A stretch of 64,000 nt of DNA from contig JASMHC010000016.1 of NCBI GenBank assembly GCA_030750975.1, positions 62,001 to 126,000 of the forward strand. The letters are read 5' to 3'. A model generated the notes under the pieces. The model was not told the DNA's origin. It worked only from the letters and a program-made list of their open reading frames with translations, and searched no databases. This document shows positions 8,013-16,910 of the stretch, piece by piece. Within the stretch, counting starts at the first letter, position 1. Every line of letters starts with the position of its first letter. Source of the DNA: Paracoccaceae bacterium. GTDB taxonomy: Bacteria > Pseudomonadota > Alphaproteobacteria > Rhodobacterales > Rhodobacteraceae. The translations under genes were made by a program, and so were the position numbers.

Positions 8013-9698
8013 ATGGCTTTGGACAACCCAAAAGGTGTTTGGAAATCGGGCAAGGGCAAGGGCCGCAGAACCCCCAAGGGGCGGCAGTTGGACGAAACCG
8101 CCTGGGACGAGGTCAAGGCGCTGTTGGGCGACCAGCCCCGTCGCCGCGATTTGCTGATCGAGTTTTTGCATTTGATCCAGGATGCTTACGGGCATTTGTC
8201 TGCGCCGCACTTGCGGGCCTTGGCCGAAGAATTGCGCATTTCGATGGCCGAGGTCTGGGAAGTTGCGACTTTCTACGCCCATTTCGATCCGGTGCGCGAA
8301 GACGACACACCTCCGCCCGATCTGACCATTCGGGTGTGCGATTCGCTGGCGTGTGAGTTGGCTGGGTCCGAGGCGTTGCTGGCCGCTTTGGAAGCGGGGC
8401 ATGATCCGGCCAAGGTGCGGGTTTTGCGTGCGCCTTGCATGGGACGCTGTGACACGGCTCCGGTGATTGAGGTCGGGCATCGCCACGTAGACCACGCGAC
8501 GCCGGATTTGATTTCCGATGTGATCGTATCGGGCGCTTTGCATCCCGTTATCCCTGACTATGAGGATTTTGCCGCCTATCAAGCCAACGGTGGCTATGCC
8601 ATGCTGGCCGAATTGCGCGATGGTGGTGATCCCGAAGCGGTGCAGGACACTCTGCTGGAAAGCGGGCTGCGCGGGCTTGGCGGGGCGGGCTTCCCCTCGG
8701 GGCGGAAATGGTCGTTCGTGCGGATGAACGAAGGTCCGCGCTATCTGGCCGTGAACGGCGACGAAGGCGAACCGGGCACGTTCAAAGACCGCTATTATCT
8801 GGAACGCACCCCGCATCTTTTCCTCGAAGGCATGCTGATCGCCGCATGGGCGGTTAAGGCCGAGACCTGTTTCATCTACCTGCGCGATGAATACCCCGCC
8901 GCGCGGCAAATTTTGCAGACCGAGATCGCGGCGCTGGAAGCCGCTGGCATCGTCGAGAAAGGCTATATCGACCTGCGACGCGGAGCAGGGGCCTATATCT
9001 GCGGCGAAGAAAGCGCGATGATCGAGTCGATCGAGGGCAAGCGCGGCTTGCCGCGTCATCGCCCGCCATTTGTGGCGCAGGTCGGCGTGTTCAACCGCCC
9101 GACGCTGGTGCACAATATCGAGACCCTGCTTTGGGTGGCGCGGGTCTGTCGCGAGGGGCCAGAGGTTCTGAACAGCGTTGAAAAGAACGGCCGCAAAGGG
9201 CTGCGCAGCTATTCGGTGTCGGGGCGGGTGAAGAACCCCGGGGTGCATTTGCTGCCTGCGGGATCGACCATCACCGACATTATCGAGGCCTGTGGCGGGA
9301 TGCTGGAAGGGCATGAGTTCAAGGCCTACCAGCCCGGCGGGCCTTCGGCGGGGCTGCTGCCTGCCGCGATCAATGACGTGCCGATGGATTTTGACACGCT
9401 GCAACCGTTGGGCACTTTCATCGGCTCGGCGGCGATTGTGATCCTGTCGGATCAGGACAGCGCGAAAGAGGCGGCGCTGAATATGCTGCGCTTCTTTGAA
9501 GACGAAAGCTGCGGGCAATGCACGCCGTGCCGAGTCGGTTGCGAAAAAGCGGTCAAGCTGATGTCGGCGGATCGCTGGGATCAGGGGCTGCTTGAGGAGT
9601 TGTGCCAGACCATGGCCGATGCCTCGATCTGCGGGTTGGGGCAGGCGGCGCCGAACCCGATCCGGCTGATGATGAAGCATTTTGCGGATGAGGTGTGA
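8013..9698 (+). CDS. NAD-dependent formate dehydrogenase beta subunit, fused FdsG-FdsB (NuoE-NuoF type)
   Basis: A 561-residue electron-transfer subunit. Residues about 1-150 are NuoE-like, with the 2Fe-2S cysteines in CDSLAC and CMGRC. The rest is NuoF-like: GLRGLGGAGFPSGRKW (FMN/NADH), NGDEGEPGTFKDR, and the C-terminal 4Fe-4S motif ESCGQCTPCRVG with a later Cys in SICGLGQ. It reduces NAD+ with electrons from the alpha subunit. This fused form matches the tungsten-containing FDH1 of Methylorubrum rather than the separate fdsG and fdsB of Rhodobacter capsulatus. The ATG at 8013 has AAAAAGGA just ahead; the open frame back to 7932 has no such signal. Confidence 0.93.
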   Translation: MALDNPKGVWKSGKGKGRRTPKGRQLDETAWDEVKALLGDQPRRRDLLIEFLHLIQDAYGHLSAPHLRALAEELRISMAEVWEVATFYAHFDPVREDDTPPPDLTIRVCDSLACELAGSEALLAALEAGHDPAKVRVLRAPCMGRCDTAPVIEVGHRHVDHATPDLISDVIVSGALHPVIPDYEDFAAYQANGGYAMLAELRDGGDPEAVQDTLLESGLRGLGGAGFPSGRKWSFVRMNEGPRYLAVNGDEGEPGTFKDRYYLERTPHLFLEGMLIAAWAVKAETCFIYLRDEYPAARQILQTEIAALEAAGIVEKGYIDLRRGAGAYICGEESAMIESIEGKRGLPRHRPPFVAQVGVFNRPTLVHNIETLLWVARVCREGPEVLNSVEKNGRKGLRSYSVSGRVKNPGVHLLPAGSTITDIIEACGGMLEGHEFKAYQPGGPSAGLLPAAINDVPMDFDTLQPLGTFIGSAAIVILSDQDSAKEAALNMLRFFEDESCGQCTPCRVGCEKAVKLMSADRWDQGLLEELCQTMADASICGLGQAAPNPIRLMMKHFADEV

Positions 9699-9722
9699 GG
9701 GATGGCACGGAATTCACATCGC

Positions 9723-9782
9723 GCCCCGGACTTGATCCGGGGCCTCGCTCCGCAACCAGAGGTCCCGGGTCAAGCCCGGGAC
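9723..9782. repeat. Double-palindrome REP-like intergenic element
   Basis: Two GC-rich hairpins lie in the 127-base gap between the formate dehydrogenase genes: GCCCCGGA-N5-TCCGGGGC at 9723-9743 and GTCCCGGG-N5-CCCGGGAC at 9762-9782. The loops (CTTGA and TCAAG) are reverse complements, so the two hairpins are inverted relatives. Similar paired palindromes are scattered through many alphaproteobacterial genomes. Here the element may stabilise or attenuate the bicistronic message. No second copy was noticed in this window. Confidence 0.75.
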
Positions 9783-9825
9783 GGGATATCGAAAATGAAC
9801 GCTGTGAAAGCGGGGAAATAGGCCG

Positions 9826-12603
9826 ATGACAAACACCATCACATTCACCCTCGACGGGCAGCAAGTCACCGCTGAAAAGGGCCTGACCATCTGGGAAGTC
9901 GCCAACGGGCGCGGTCTGAAAATCCCGCATCTTTGCCACAAACCGGCCCCCGGCTATCGGCCCGACGGCAATTGCCGCGCCTGTATGGTCGAGATCGAGG
10001 GTGAGCGCACTTTGGCCGCGTCCTGCATCCGCGAACCCAGCGAGGGCATGGTCGTTACCACCAACAACGCGCGGGCCGAGAACGCCCGTAAAATGGTGAT
10101 GGAACTGCTGCTGGCCGACCAACCCGAACAAGACGTGGCGCATGACAAATCCAGCCACCTTTGGGATATGGCCGCCGAGAACGACATCAGCGAAAGCCGC
10201 TTTCCGACGATGGAGGCGGATCACATTCCGCTGCTCGATGACAGCCATGTGGCGATGCGCGTCAACCTTGATGCCTGCATCCAATGCGGCCTTTGCGTGC
10301 GTGCGTGCCGCGAGGTGCAGGTGAACGACGTGATCGGCATGGCGGGACGGGGTCATAACGCCTATCCGAGTTTCGATTTGAACGACCCGATGGGCGCGTC
10401 CACCTGTGTGGCTTGTGGCGAATGTGTTCAGGCCTGCCCGACGGGGGCTTTGATGCCCGCGACGGTGGTGGATGCCGACCAACAGGGCGACCGCGCCGAT
10501 TTCGACAGCGAGACCGAAACCGTCTGCCCGTTTTGCGGCGTTGGGTGCAAGGTCAGCCTGAAGGTCAAGGACGGCAAGGTCAAATATGTCGAAGGGCTGA
10601 ATGGACCCGCCAATGAAAACCGGCTCTGCGTCAAGGGACGGTTCGGCTTTGACTATATCCACCACCCGCACCGGCTGACCAAACCGCTGATCCGGCGCGA
10701 GGATGCGCCAGCCAAGGGGTTGAATGTCGATCCGGGCAACCTGTCGACCCATTTCCGCGAGGCGACCTGGGACGAGGCGATGGCGCTTGCGGCCAAGGGG
10801 CTGGTCGATCTGCGCGACACCCACGGGGGACAGGCGGTCGCCGGTTTCGGCAGCGCCAAATGCACCAATGAAGAGGCCTATCTGTTCCAGAAATTTATCC
10901 GGCAGGGATTTCTGCACAACAATGTCGATCACTGCACGCGGCTGTGTCATGCCTCTTCCGTCTCGGCGCTGATCGAAAATGTCGGCTCGGGTGCCGTGAC
11001 CGCGACCTTCAACGAGATTGAAAACGCCGATGTGGCCATTGTCATCGGGGCCAACCCGATTGAAAACCACCCCGTTGCCGCGACCTATTTCAAGCAGTTC
11101 ACCAAGCGCGGCGGCAAGCTGATCGTGATGGACCCGCGCGGCGTTGGCCTGCGGCGGTTCGCAACCGAGATGCTGCAATTCCGCCCCGGCGCGGATGTAT
11201 CGCTGCTGAACGCGATCATGAACGTGATCGTCGAGGAAGAACTTTACGATCCCGCCTATATTGAGAAATTCACCGAAAACTGGGACGCCGAGAAAGCGCA
11301 TCTGAAAGGGTTCTCGCCCGAGGCGATGACCGGGATTTGCGGCATTTCGCCCGAGCAGATCCGCCGCACGGCGCGGACCTTTGCGCAAGGCAAGGCGGGC
11401 ATGATTTTCTGGGGCATGGGCGTATCGCAGCACATTCACGGCACCGACAATTCGCGCTGCCTGATCTCGCTGGCTTTGATGACCGGCAATGTCGGCAAAC
11501 CGGGCGCGGGGCTGCATCCGCTTCGGGGGCAGAACAACGTGCAAGGGGCCTCGGACGCGGGGCTGATCCCGATGTTCCTGCCGGATTACCAGTCGGTCAC
11601 GGATGATACGGTGCGCAAAAGCTTTACCGATGTGTGGGGCGGCGGCGATTTCTCGGGCGAAAAGGGGCTGACCGTCACCGAAATCGTTGACGAGGTCTAT
11701 GCCGGAAACATCAAGGGGATGTATATCCAAGGCGAAAATCCCGCCATGTCCGACCCCGATGTGGACCACGCCCGCGACGCCTTTGCCAAGCTGGAATTGC
11801 TGGTCGTGCAGGATATCTTCCTAACCGAAACCGCGAATTTCGCCGATGTGATCCTGCCCGCCTCGGCGCTTTACGAAAAGAACGGCACGGTGTCGAACAC
11901 CAACCGGCAGGTGCAGCGGGTGCGGCCTGCGGTGGCGCCTCCGGGGGAAGCGCGCGAAGATTGGAAGATCACCGTGGAACTGGGCCAGCGGATCGGCCTG
12001 CCGTGGGATTACAGCGATGTCAGCGAAGTTTTTGCCGAGATGAAGCTGAACATGAAGTCGCTGAACAACATCACCTGGGAGCGGCTTGAGACCGAGACGA
12101 TCACCTATCCGTCGCTCAGCCCGACAGACCCCGGTCAGGCGATTGTGTTTGGCGATGGTTTCCCGCGCCCTGAGGGCCGTGCGCGGTTCACCCCCGCATC
12201 GGTGATCCCGCCCGACGAGGCACCGGACGACGATTATCCGATGATCATGACCACCGGCCGCCAGCTTGAGCATTGGCATACAGGCTCGATGACCAGACGC
12301 TCCAAGGTGCTGGACGCTGTCGAGCCTGAGGCGAATTGTTCGCTCCATCCCAAGACGCTTCGGCGTTTGGGTGTCGAACCGGGGGAGTATCTGAAAATCT
12401 CGTCACGGCGTGGCGAGATCACCATCATGGCCCGCGCCGACCGCGCCATCGCCGAGGATATGGTGTTTGTTCCCTTCGCCTATGTCGAAGCCGCAGCGAA
12501 TGTGCTGACCAATCCGGCGATTGACCCTTACGGCAAAATTCCCGAGTTCAAATTCGCAGCCGTTCGCATCGAAAAACCCGCAGAACACGTGGCGGCCGAG
12601 TGA
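9826..12603 (+). CDS. fdsA: NAD-dependent formate dehydrogenase alpha (catalytic) subunit
   Basis: A 925-residue Mo/W-bis-MGD subunit oxidising formate to CO2. Domains in order: N-terminal 2Fe-2S ferredoxin (Cys37, 50, 53, 67), two 4Fe-4S sites (CIQCGLCVRAC and CVACGECVQAC), a further 4Fe-4S site (CPFCGVGC with Cys in NRLCVKG), then the catalytic molybdopterin domains. The metal ligand is a cysteine, in the segment DHCTRLCHASS, not selenocysteine (no in-frame TGA). The C-terminus is the usual beta-barrel. No small delta subunit (fdsD) follows; the 3' end instead overlaps the tungstate permease gene by ATGA. Layout and size match two-subunit W-dependent FDH1 enzymes; metal identity is inference from context. 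Confidence 0.95.
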   Translation: MTNTITFTLDGQQVTAEKGLTIWEVANGRGLKIPHLCHKPAPGYRPDGNCRACMVEIEGERTLAASCIREPSEGMVVTTNNARAENARKMVMELLLADQPEQDVAHDKSSHLWDMAAENDISESRFPTMEADHIPLLDDSHVAMRVNLDACIQCGLCVRACREVQVNDVIGMAGRGHNAYPSFDLNDPMGASTCVACGECVQACPTGALMPATVVDADQQGDRADFDSETETVCPFCGVGCKVSLKVKDGKVKYVEGLNGPANENRLCVKGRFGFDYIHHPHRLTKPLIRREDAPAKGLNVDPGNLSTHFREATWDEAMALAAKGLVDLRDTHGGQAVAGFGSAKCTNEEAYLFQKFIRQGFLHNNVDHCTRLCHASSVSALIENVGSGAVTATFNEIENADVAIVIGANPIENHPVAATYFKQFTKRGGKLIVMDPRGVGLRRFATEMLQFRPGADVSLLNAIMNVIVEEELYDPAYIEKFTENWDAEKAHLKGFSPEAMTGICGISPEQIRRTARTFAQGKAGMIFWGMGVSQHIHGTDNSRCLISLALMTGNVGKPGAGLHPLRGQNNVQGASDAGLIPMFLPDYQSVTDDTVRKSFTDVWGGGDFSGEKGLTVTEIVDEVYAGNIKGMYIQGENPAMSDPDVDHARDAFAKLELLVVQDIFLTETANFADVILPASALYEKNGTVSNTNRQVQRVRPAVAPPGEAREDWKITVELGQRIGLPWDYSDVSEVFAEMKLNMKSLNNITWERLETETITYPSLSPTDPGQAIVFGDGFPRPEGRARFTPASVIPPDEAPDDDYPMIMTTGRQLEHWHTGSMTRRSKVLDAVEPEANCSLHPKTLRRLGVEPGEYLKISSRRGEITIMARADRAIAEDMVFVPFAYVEAAANVLTNPAIDPYGKIPEFKFAAVRIEKPAEHVAAE

Positions 12604-13310
12604 TGAACGGCTTTGCTGACAGCCTGCAACTGGCCCTGGGCCTGATCCTTTCCGGGGATGCAGACCTGTGGGCGATTGTGGGGTTGTCGCTGCGCGTCTC
12701 GTTGACGGCTGTGGTGATCGCCGCCCTTGTCGGGATGCCGTTGGGCGCGGTGCTGGCGGTAACGCGGTTTGCCGGGCGCAAGGGGGTGATCGTGCTGATC
12801 AACGCCCTGATGGGATTGCCGCCGGTGGTCGTCGGTCTGGCGGTGTATCTGATGCTTTCGGCATCAGGACCGCTGGGCGTGCTGCAATTGCTTTATACGC
12901 CGACCGCGATGATCATCGCGCAGGTGGTTCTGGTGGCGCCAATCATCACGGCGCTGTCACGGCAGGTTGTGGAAGATATGCATGCGGAATATGCGGACTA
13001 TCTTGGCTCGTTCGGAATGCGCGGGGTGCGCACCATTCCAACCCTGCTTTGGGAAGGGCGTTTCGGTCTGACAACGGCCCTGCTGGCAGGGGTTGGCCGC
13101 GCCATAGCCGAGGTCGGGGCGGTGATGATCGTGGGCGGCAACATCAACCATGTAACCCGCGTGATGACGACCACCATCGCGCTTGAAACCTCAAAGGGTG
13201 ATCTGGGCATGGCGCTGGCTTTAGGCGTTATCCTGATCGGTCTGGCGATTTCGGTGAATGCGCTGATTGCGGGGATGACACAGGCTTCGGCGCGGCAGTC
13301 CTATGCGTGA
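12600..13310 (+). CDS. tupB: Tungstate ABC transporter permease TupB
   Basis: A 236-residue inner-membrane permease with about five hydrophobic segments and the EAA-type coupling loop (YADYLGSFGMRGVRTIPTLLWEGR). With the TupA-like binding protein downstream it is best assigned to tungstate rather than molybdate uptake. Its ATG at 12600 overlaps the stop of the formate dehydrogenase alpha gene (ATGA), making oxyanion import translationally coupled to the metalloenzyme. It overlaps tupC by 8 bases. Confidence 0.9.
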   Translation: MMNGFADSLQLALGLILSGDADLWAIVGLSLRVSLTAVVIAALVGMPLGAVLAVTRFAGRKGVIVLINALMGLPPVVVGLAVYLMLSASGPLGVLQLLYTPTAMIIAQVVLVAPIITALSRQVVEDMHAEYADYLGSFGMRGVRTIPTLLWEGRFGLTTALLAGVGRAIAEVGAVMIVGGNINHVTRVMTTTIALETSKGDLGMALALGVILIGLAISVNALIAGMTQASARQSYA

Positions 13311-14058
13311 TCTCGGCCGCGAAATACTTGTGCAATCGCTGCGGCAGGTGCTGCCAGAAAATGGCGGGCCGGACAGCGTTTTGACGGTGACGGGTTTGCG
13401 ATCAAACCTGTCGGATGATCTGGTGCTTGATATCCCCCGGCTAACATTATCGGGCACCGGAATATCCATGGTTCTTGGCACGAACGGTGCCGGCAAAAGC
13501 ATGCTGATCCGAATGTTGCACGGCCTGACCAAGCCCGATGCCGGCAGGGTGATCTTTACCGGCGGATCGCAGGCGATGGTGTTTCAGAACCCTGTGCTGC
13601 TGCGGCGGTCGGTTTTCGCCAATCTGAAATTTGCGTTGAAAGACCAGCGCTTGTCGCGCGGCGACAGGGCGGAAAAACTGGCCTACCTTCTTGAGCTTGC
13701 GGGCTTGAAAGGAAAAGAGCGCCAATCCGCGCGATCCCTTTCAGGCGGCGAGGAACAGTGCCTGGCATTGGCCTGCGCATTGGCCCGCAGGCCGCGATTG
13801 CTGTTTCTTGATGAGCCGACTTCGAGCCTGGATCCGACGGCGACCCACCGGATTGAAACCATCCTGCGGCAGGTCGCTTTGATGGGCATTAAGATCGTCA
13901 TGGTCAGCCATGATTTGGGTCAGGTCGAGCGTCTGGCGGACGAGGTTATTTTTCTGAACCGGGGTCGCATTTGCGAACGGCTGCCGGTTGAAAGCTTCTT
14001 TTCCGGGCCGGATTCGGCCGAGGCGCGGGCCTATTTGTCTGGACAGTTGGTGTTGTGA
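13303..14058 (+). CDS. tupC: Tungstate ABC transporter ATP-binding protein TupC
   Basis: A 251-residue ATPase driving tungstate import. Walker A is GTNGAGKS, the signature is LSGGEEQ, Walker B is LLFLDEP and the switch His lies in VSHDLG. The Q-loop reads MVFQNPVLLRR. The protein has a roughly 35-residue N-terminal extension before the first beta strand. The start at 13303 overlaps the tupB 3' end by 8 bases. A molybdate or general phosphate-like oxyanion specificity cannot be excluded from this subunit alone; the assignment rests on tupA. Confidence 0.88.
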   Translation: MRDLGREILVQSLRQVLPENGGPDSVLTVTGLRSNLSDDLVLDIPRLTLSGTGISMVLGTNGAGKSMLIRMLHGLTKPDAGRVIFTGGSQAMVFQNPVLLRRSVFANLKFALKDQRLSRGDRAEKLAYLLELAGLKGKERQSARSLSGGEEQCLALACALARRPRLLFLDEPTSSLDPTATHRIETILRQVALMGIKIVMVSHDLGQVERLADEVIFLNRGRICERLPVESFFSGPDSAEARAYLSGQLVL

Positions 14059-14870
14059 TGCGACGGCTTTGGGCGGCGGTGATTGCGCTATTGCTTTCCG
14101 CGCATGGGGCGGTGGCGGCCGAGTTTATCGTGCTGCAATCGACGACCAGCACCCAGAATTCAGGATTGCTGGATGCGATCCTTCCCCAATTCACAAAAGA
14201 CAGCGGCATCGAGGTTCGTGTTGTGGCCGTCGGCACCGGACAGGCCCTGCGCAATGCACGCAACGGGGACGGGGACGTTCTTTTGGTCCATGCGCGCGCG
14301 GCGGAAGACGCCTTTGTGCGCGAAGGGTTCGGCGTTGCGCGTTTTGATGTGATGTATAATGACTTTGTTCTGGTCGGCCCGGCCGATGATCCGGCCGGGA
14401 TTGCGGGCAGTGAGGATGCGCTGGACGCCTTTGTTCGCTTGGCAACAGCACGGCAAAGATTCGTATCGCGCGGCGATGATTCCGGTACCCATCAGGCGGA
14501 ACTTGGCCTGTGGGAAATGGCGGGGCAGGCACCGCAGGCCGATAGCGGCACCTGGTATATCGAAACCGGGTCCGGCATGGGGGCCACGTTGAACGTGGCG
14601 GTCAGCCTGTCGGCCTATGCCATGACCGACCGGGCCACCTGGGCCGCGTTTGGCAATAAGGGCAGCCATAAAATCCTGTTTGAAGGGGATGAAAGACTGT
14701 TCAATCAATATGGCGTCATCGCCATTGATCCCGAGCGGCATCCGCAGGTGAAAACCGCAGCGGTTGATCAGTTTCTTGCCTGGATACTGGGGCGCGACGG
14801 GCAGCGGGCAATTGCCGATTTCCGTCTGGATGGTCAACAGGTGTTCTTTCCCAATGCCGCCCAGCGTTAG
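14058..14870 (+). CDS. tupA: Tungstate ABC transporter substrate-binding protein TupA
   Basis: A 270-residue periplasmic binding protein. A signal peptide ends near AHGAVAA-E. The following TTSTQNSGLLDAILP is the TupA ligand-binding signature (T-T-S-T followed by S-G-L-L), distinct from ModA. Later blocks FVSRGDDSGTHQAEL and GMGATLNVA also fit the family. The ATG at 14058 shares its first base with the tupC stop; a GTG three bases earlier is an alternative. Last gene of the formate-tungstate operon. Confidence 0.9.
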   Translation: MRRLWAAVIALLLSAHGAVAAEFIVLQSTTSTQNSGLLDAILPQFTKDSGIEVRVVAVGTGQALRNARNGDGDVLLVHARAAEDAFVREGFGVARFDVMYNDFVLVGPADDPAGIAGSEDALDAFVRLATARQRFVSRGDDSGTHQAELGLWEMAGQAPQADSGTWYIETGSGMGATLNVAVSLSAYAMTDRATWAAFGNKGSHKILFEGDERLFNQYGVIAIDPERHPQVKTAAVDQFLAWILGRDGQRAIADFRLDGQQVFFPNAAQR

Positions 14871-14873
14871 GAC

Positions 14874-14887
14874 CTGATCCAGATCAA
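14874..14887. promoter_or_regulatory. FNR/FnrL-like binding site
   Basis: The sequence CTGATCCAGATCAA matches the FNR-family consensus TTGAT-N4-ATCAA in 9 of 10 fixed positions. It starts 3 bases after the tupA stop and 58 bases before the Rrf2 gene, a place suited to controlling that regulator's transcription in response to oxygen or nitric oxide. Function is inferred from the motif only. Confidence 0.55.
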
Positions 14888-14945
14888 GGGCATATTCCGG
14901 CTAACCGTGTATGGCAAACACAGGTTTAATCTGCCGAGGAAAGCT

Positions 14946-15431
14946 ATGCGCGTTACCAAACGATCCAACCTCGCCCTGAGGGTGCTGATGTTTTGCGGAG
15001 TGAACTCTGGCAGGCTTGTCACCAAGCATGACATCGCCGAGAAATGCAATTCGTCCGAGAACCACCTTGGACAGGTCGTCAATCAACTGGCCCAGCGGGG
15101 TGTCGTCGATACCGTGCGGGGCCGGGGCGGGGGCATTCGGCTTGGACGCCCGGCCTCGGACATCAAGATCGGTCAGATTTTCCGCATGCTCGAAGCGGAT
15201 TCACCGGTTGCGGAATGTTTCGCCGATGTGGACAACACCTGCCCGCTGACATCCGCCTGCCGATTGAAGGCGGCGATTTCGATGGCGGTTGATGCGTTCT
15301 ATGCCAAGCTGGACGAGCTGACATTGCATGACCTGATCGAAGACAACCGGTCGCTTGAGCAGATACTCTGCCTTGATCTTGATCTAAGCTGTGCGGCCGA
15401 GACGCGGCAGGTGGCCTATTCAGCGGGCTGA
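14946..15431 (+). CDS. Rrf2-family Fe-S transcriptional regulator, NsrR-like
   Basis: A 161-residue Rrf2 regulator. The N-terminal winged helix includes NHLGQVVNQLAQRGVV and the wing RGRGGGIRLGRP typical of NsrR. Three cysteines, C-x7-C-x5-C in ECFADVDNTCPLTSACRLK, would hold an Fe-S cluster that senses nitric oxide or redox state; the first spacing is longer than in E. coli NsrR (x4). The ATG at 14946 follows a GAGGA site 5 bases away; a GTG at 14907 is weaker. Its 3' end overlaps soxT by 16 bases. Targets are unknown: sox, formate or denitrification genes are all plausible. Confidence 0.85.
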   Translation: MRVTKRSNLALRVLMFCGVNSGRLVTKHDIAEKCNSSENHLGQVVNQLAQRGVVDTVRGRGGGIRLGRPASDIKIGQIFRMLEADSPVAECFADVDNTCPLTSACRLKAAISMAVDAFYAKLDELTLHDLIEDNRSLEQILCLDLDLSCAAETRQVAYSAG

Positions 15432-16471
15432 AAACCGGCAATCAGATGACGCAATCCCAATGCCGCGCCCGCAAAGATCGCGGCAAAAGTGACCGGTGCG
15501 GAATAGGCAAGCACCGAAAAGGCGGTGATCCCCTGACCAATCGTGCAGCCCAGCGCCACGACAGCCCCGCCGCCCATTAGCATGGCGCCAAAGATCTGGC
15601 GCCGCAGCTCGCGCGGGTCTTCGCAGGCTTCCCAGCGGAAATGGCCCTTGATCAGACTTCCCAGGAACGAGCCGACCAAGACGCCAACGACCGAGCCGAC
15701 CGCAAAGGACAGGCTGCGCCCCGAGGCTGTCATCGTATAAAGGATGGCTTCGCCCAGCGGGGCCGAATAGCTGTGCGACACCACGGGCAGATCTTCAAAG
15801 CCGGTATTGGCAACCCATTGGGTTCCGGCCCAGCCCGAAACGATGGCAAGCCCCACCATGGCGCCCCAAAGGATCGACGAAGGCTTGGCACGGAATTCGG
15901 CAGAGGAAACCATGAAGGCGACAATGGCCGCGCCGATTGCAATGCCGACATAGTTGGCGGAAATGCCGGTGTAATAGCCAATGGCATGGGCGATCCCTTG
16001 CGGAATTTCCGTTGTCGGTTCGATATGCGGGAAGACGTAGATGCGCAAGAATGCAAACGGGCCGGACAGCACGGCATAGGCCGAAACCCCCATCACCAGC
16101 ACGATGACGAAGGCCCGCATGTCGCCGCCGCCCAGTCGGGCGATAGATCCGAAAGCGCAATTCCCCGCCATGGCCATGCCATATCCGAACGCCAGCCCGC
16201 CGAGGATGCTGGCAAGGGGCATCCATGTGACCGAGAAATAGAAAGTCTGTCCGATATTCAACAGGCCGGTCTGGCTTAGAATGAAGGTGCCCAGAATGGC
16301 GCTGCCGATGGCCATTCCCCACATCCGCATCCGCAGATCGCTTTGGGCATAAAGAAGGTCTTCGATGGCCCCCATGGTGCAAAACCGCCCCAAACGCGCG
16401 GCCAGCCCGAGGACCAGACCTCCGCCAAGTCCGATCAGCGCAACAATCGTTGTTTCCGGTAGAAACTCCAT
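15416..16471 (-). CDS. soxT: YeeE/YedE-family sulfur transporter SoxT (TsuA-like)
   Basis: A 351-residue multi-spanning inner-membrane protein of the YeeE/YedE family, which imports thiosulfate or related sulfur. Conserved cysteine motifs are visible: RFCTMGAIED near the N-terminus, GNCAFGSIARLGGGD in the middle and GCTIGQGITAFS near the C-terminus, matching the thiosulfate-relay cysteines described for TsuA. The ATG at 16471 begins MEFLPETT; the open frame continues upstream to 16645 inside the regulator gene and is not coding. Transcribed with soxR and soxS as the left arm of the sox locus. Confidence 0.88.
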   Translation of the reverse strand: MEFLPETTIVALIGLGGGLVLGLAARLGRFCTMGAIEDLLYAQSDLRMRMWGMAIGSAILGTFILSQTGLLNIGQTFYFSVTWMPLASILGGLAFGYGMAMAGNCAFGSIARLGGGDMRAFVIVLVMGVSAYAVLSGPFAFLRIYVFPHIEPTTEIPQGIAHAIGYYTGISANYVGIAIGAAIVAFMVSSAEFRAKPSSILWGAMVGLAIVSGWAGTQWVANTGFEDLPVVSHSYSAPLGEAILYTMTASGRSLSFAVGSVVGVLVGSFLGSLIKGHFRWEACEDPRELRRQIFGAMLMGGGAVVALGCTIGQGITAFSVLAYSAPVTFAAIFAGAALGLRHLIAGFQPAE

Positions 16472-16529
16472 GCCATCCCCCCTTGTTCCGATATGAACCG
16501 CGTCAGGGGACCATAGCTGCCGCTTTTGG

Positions 16530-16865
16530 TCAATCCTCGCCGCAGAAAAGTTCGTAGACCGTTTCGAGGATTTTCTGGGGCCGGTTGTCTGCGAGACGAT
16601 AATAGATGGCCTTGCCTTCACGCCTTGGAACCACCAGACCCTCAAGCCGCAGACGCGACAATTGCTGTGACACGGCGGCCTGACGCGCTGACAAAAGCTC
16701 TTCCAGTTCGGTGACGGATTTTTCGCCTGTTACCAGATGGCAAAGGATCACCATTCTTCCCTCGTGGCTTAGTGCCTTAAGGAAGTTGCTTGCCCGTGTG
16801 GCGTTGTCGATAAGCGTGTCCAGTTCGGCGTCGCTCATCCCTGGCTCGATTTGTGGCAGTCCCAT
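16530..16865 (-). CDS. soxR: ArsR-family sulfur-responsive repressor SoxR (SqrR/BigR/YgaV type)
   Basis: A 111-residue winged-helix repressor. The recognition helix region is SARQAAVSQQLSRLRLEGLV. Two cysteines, Cys42 (VILCHLV) and Cys108 (ELFCGED), sit where SqrR and BigR have the pair that forms a tetrasulfide or disulfide with persulfides, so it is very likely a reactive-sulfur sensor. Lies between soxT and soxS, as in other sox clusters. Inverted repeats at 17353-17373 and 18736-18755 are its candidate operators. This is not the MerR-type SoxR of superoxide stress. Confidence 0.9.
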   Translation of the reverse strand: MGLPQIEPGMSDAELDTLIDNATRASNFLKALSHEGRMVILCHLVTGEKSVTELEELLSARQAAVSQQLSRLRLEGLVVPRREGKAIYYRLADNRPQKILETVYELFCGED

Positions 16866-16910
16866 TTTTGTTACCTCTCAGCGTCCGTGGTGCCGCCTGG
16901 CCGTCAAATA

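Noticed and set aside
7917-9680. Minus-strand open frame of 587 codons opposite the beta subunit
   Set aside because: Antisense to a clear NuoE/NuoF-like gene, with no recognisable domain. Same GC-skewed third-position effect.
9553-11769. Long minus-strand open frame (738 codons) opposite the formate dehydrogenase genes
   Set aside because: It lies antisense to two securely identified genes, has His/Arg-rich low-information composition and no family resemblance. It is a GC-rich shadow frame.
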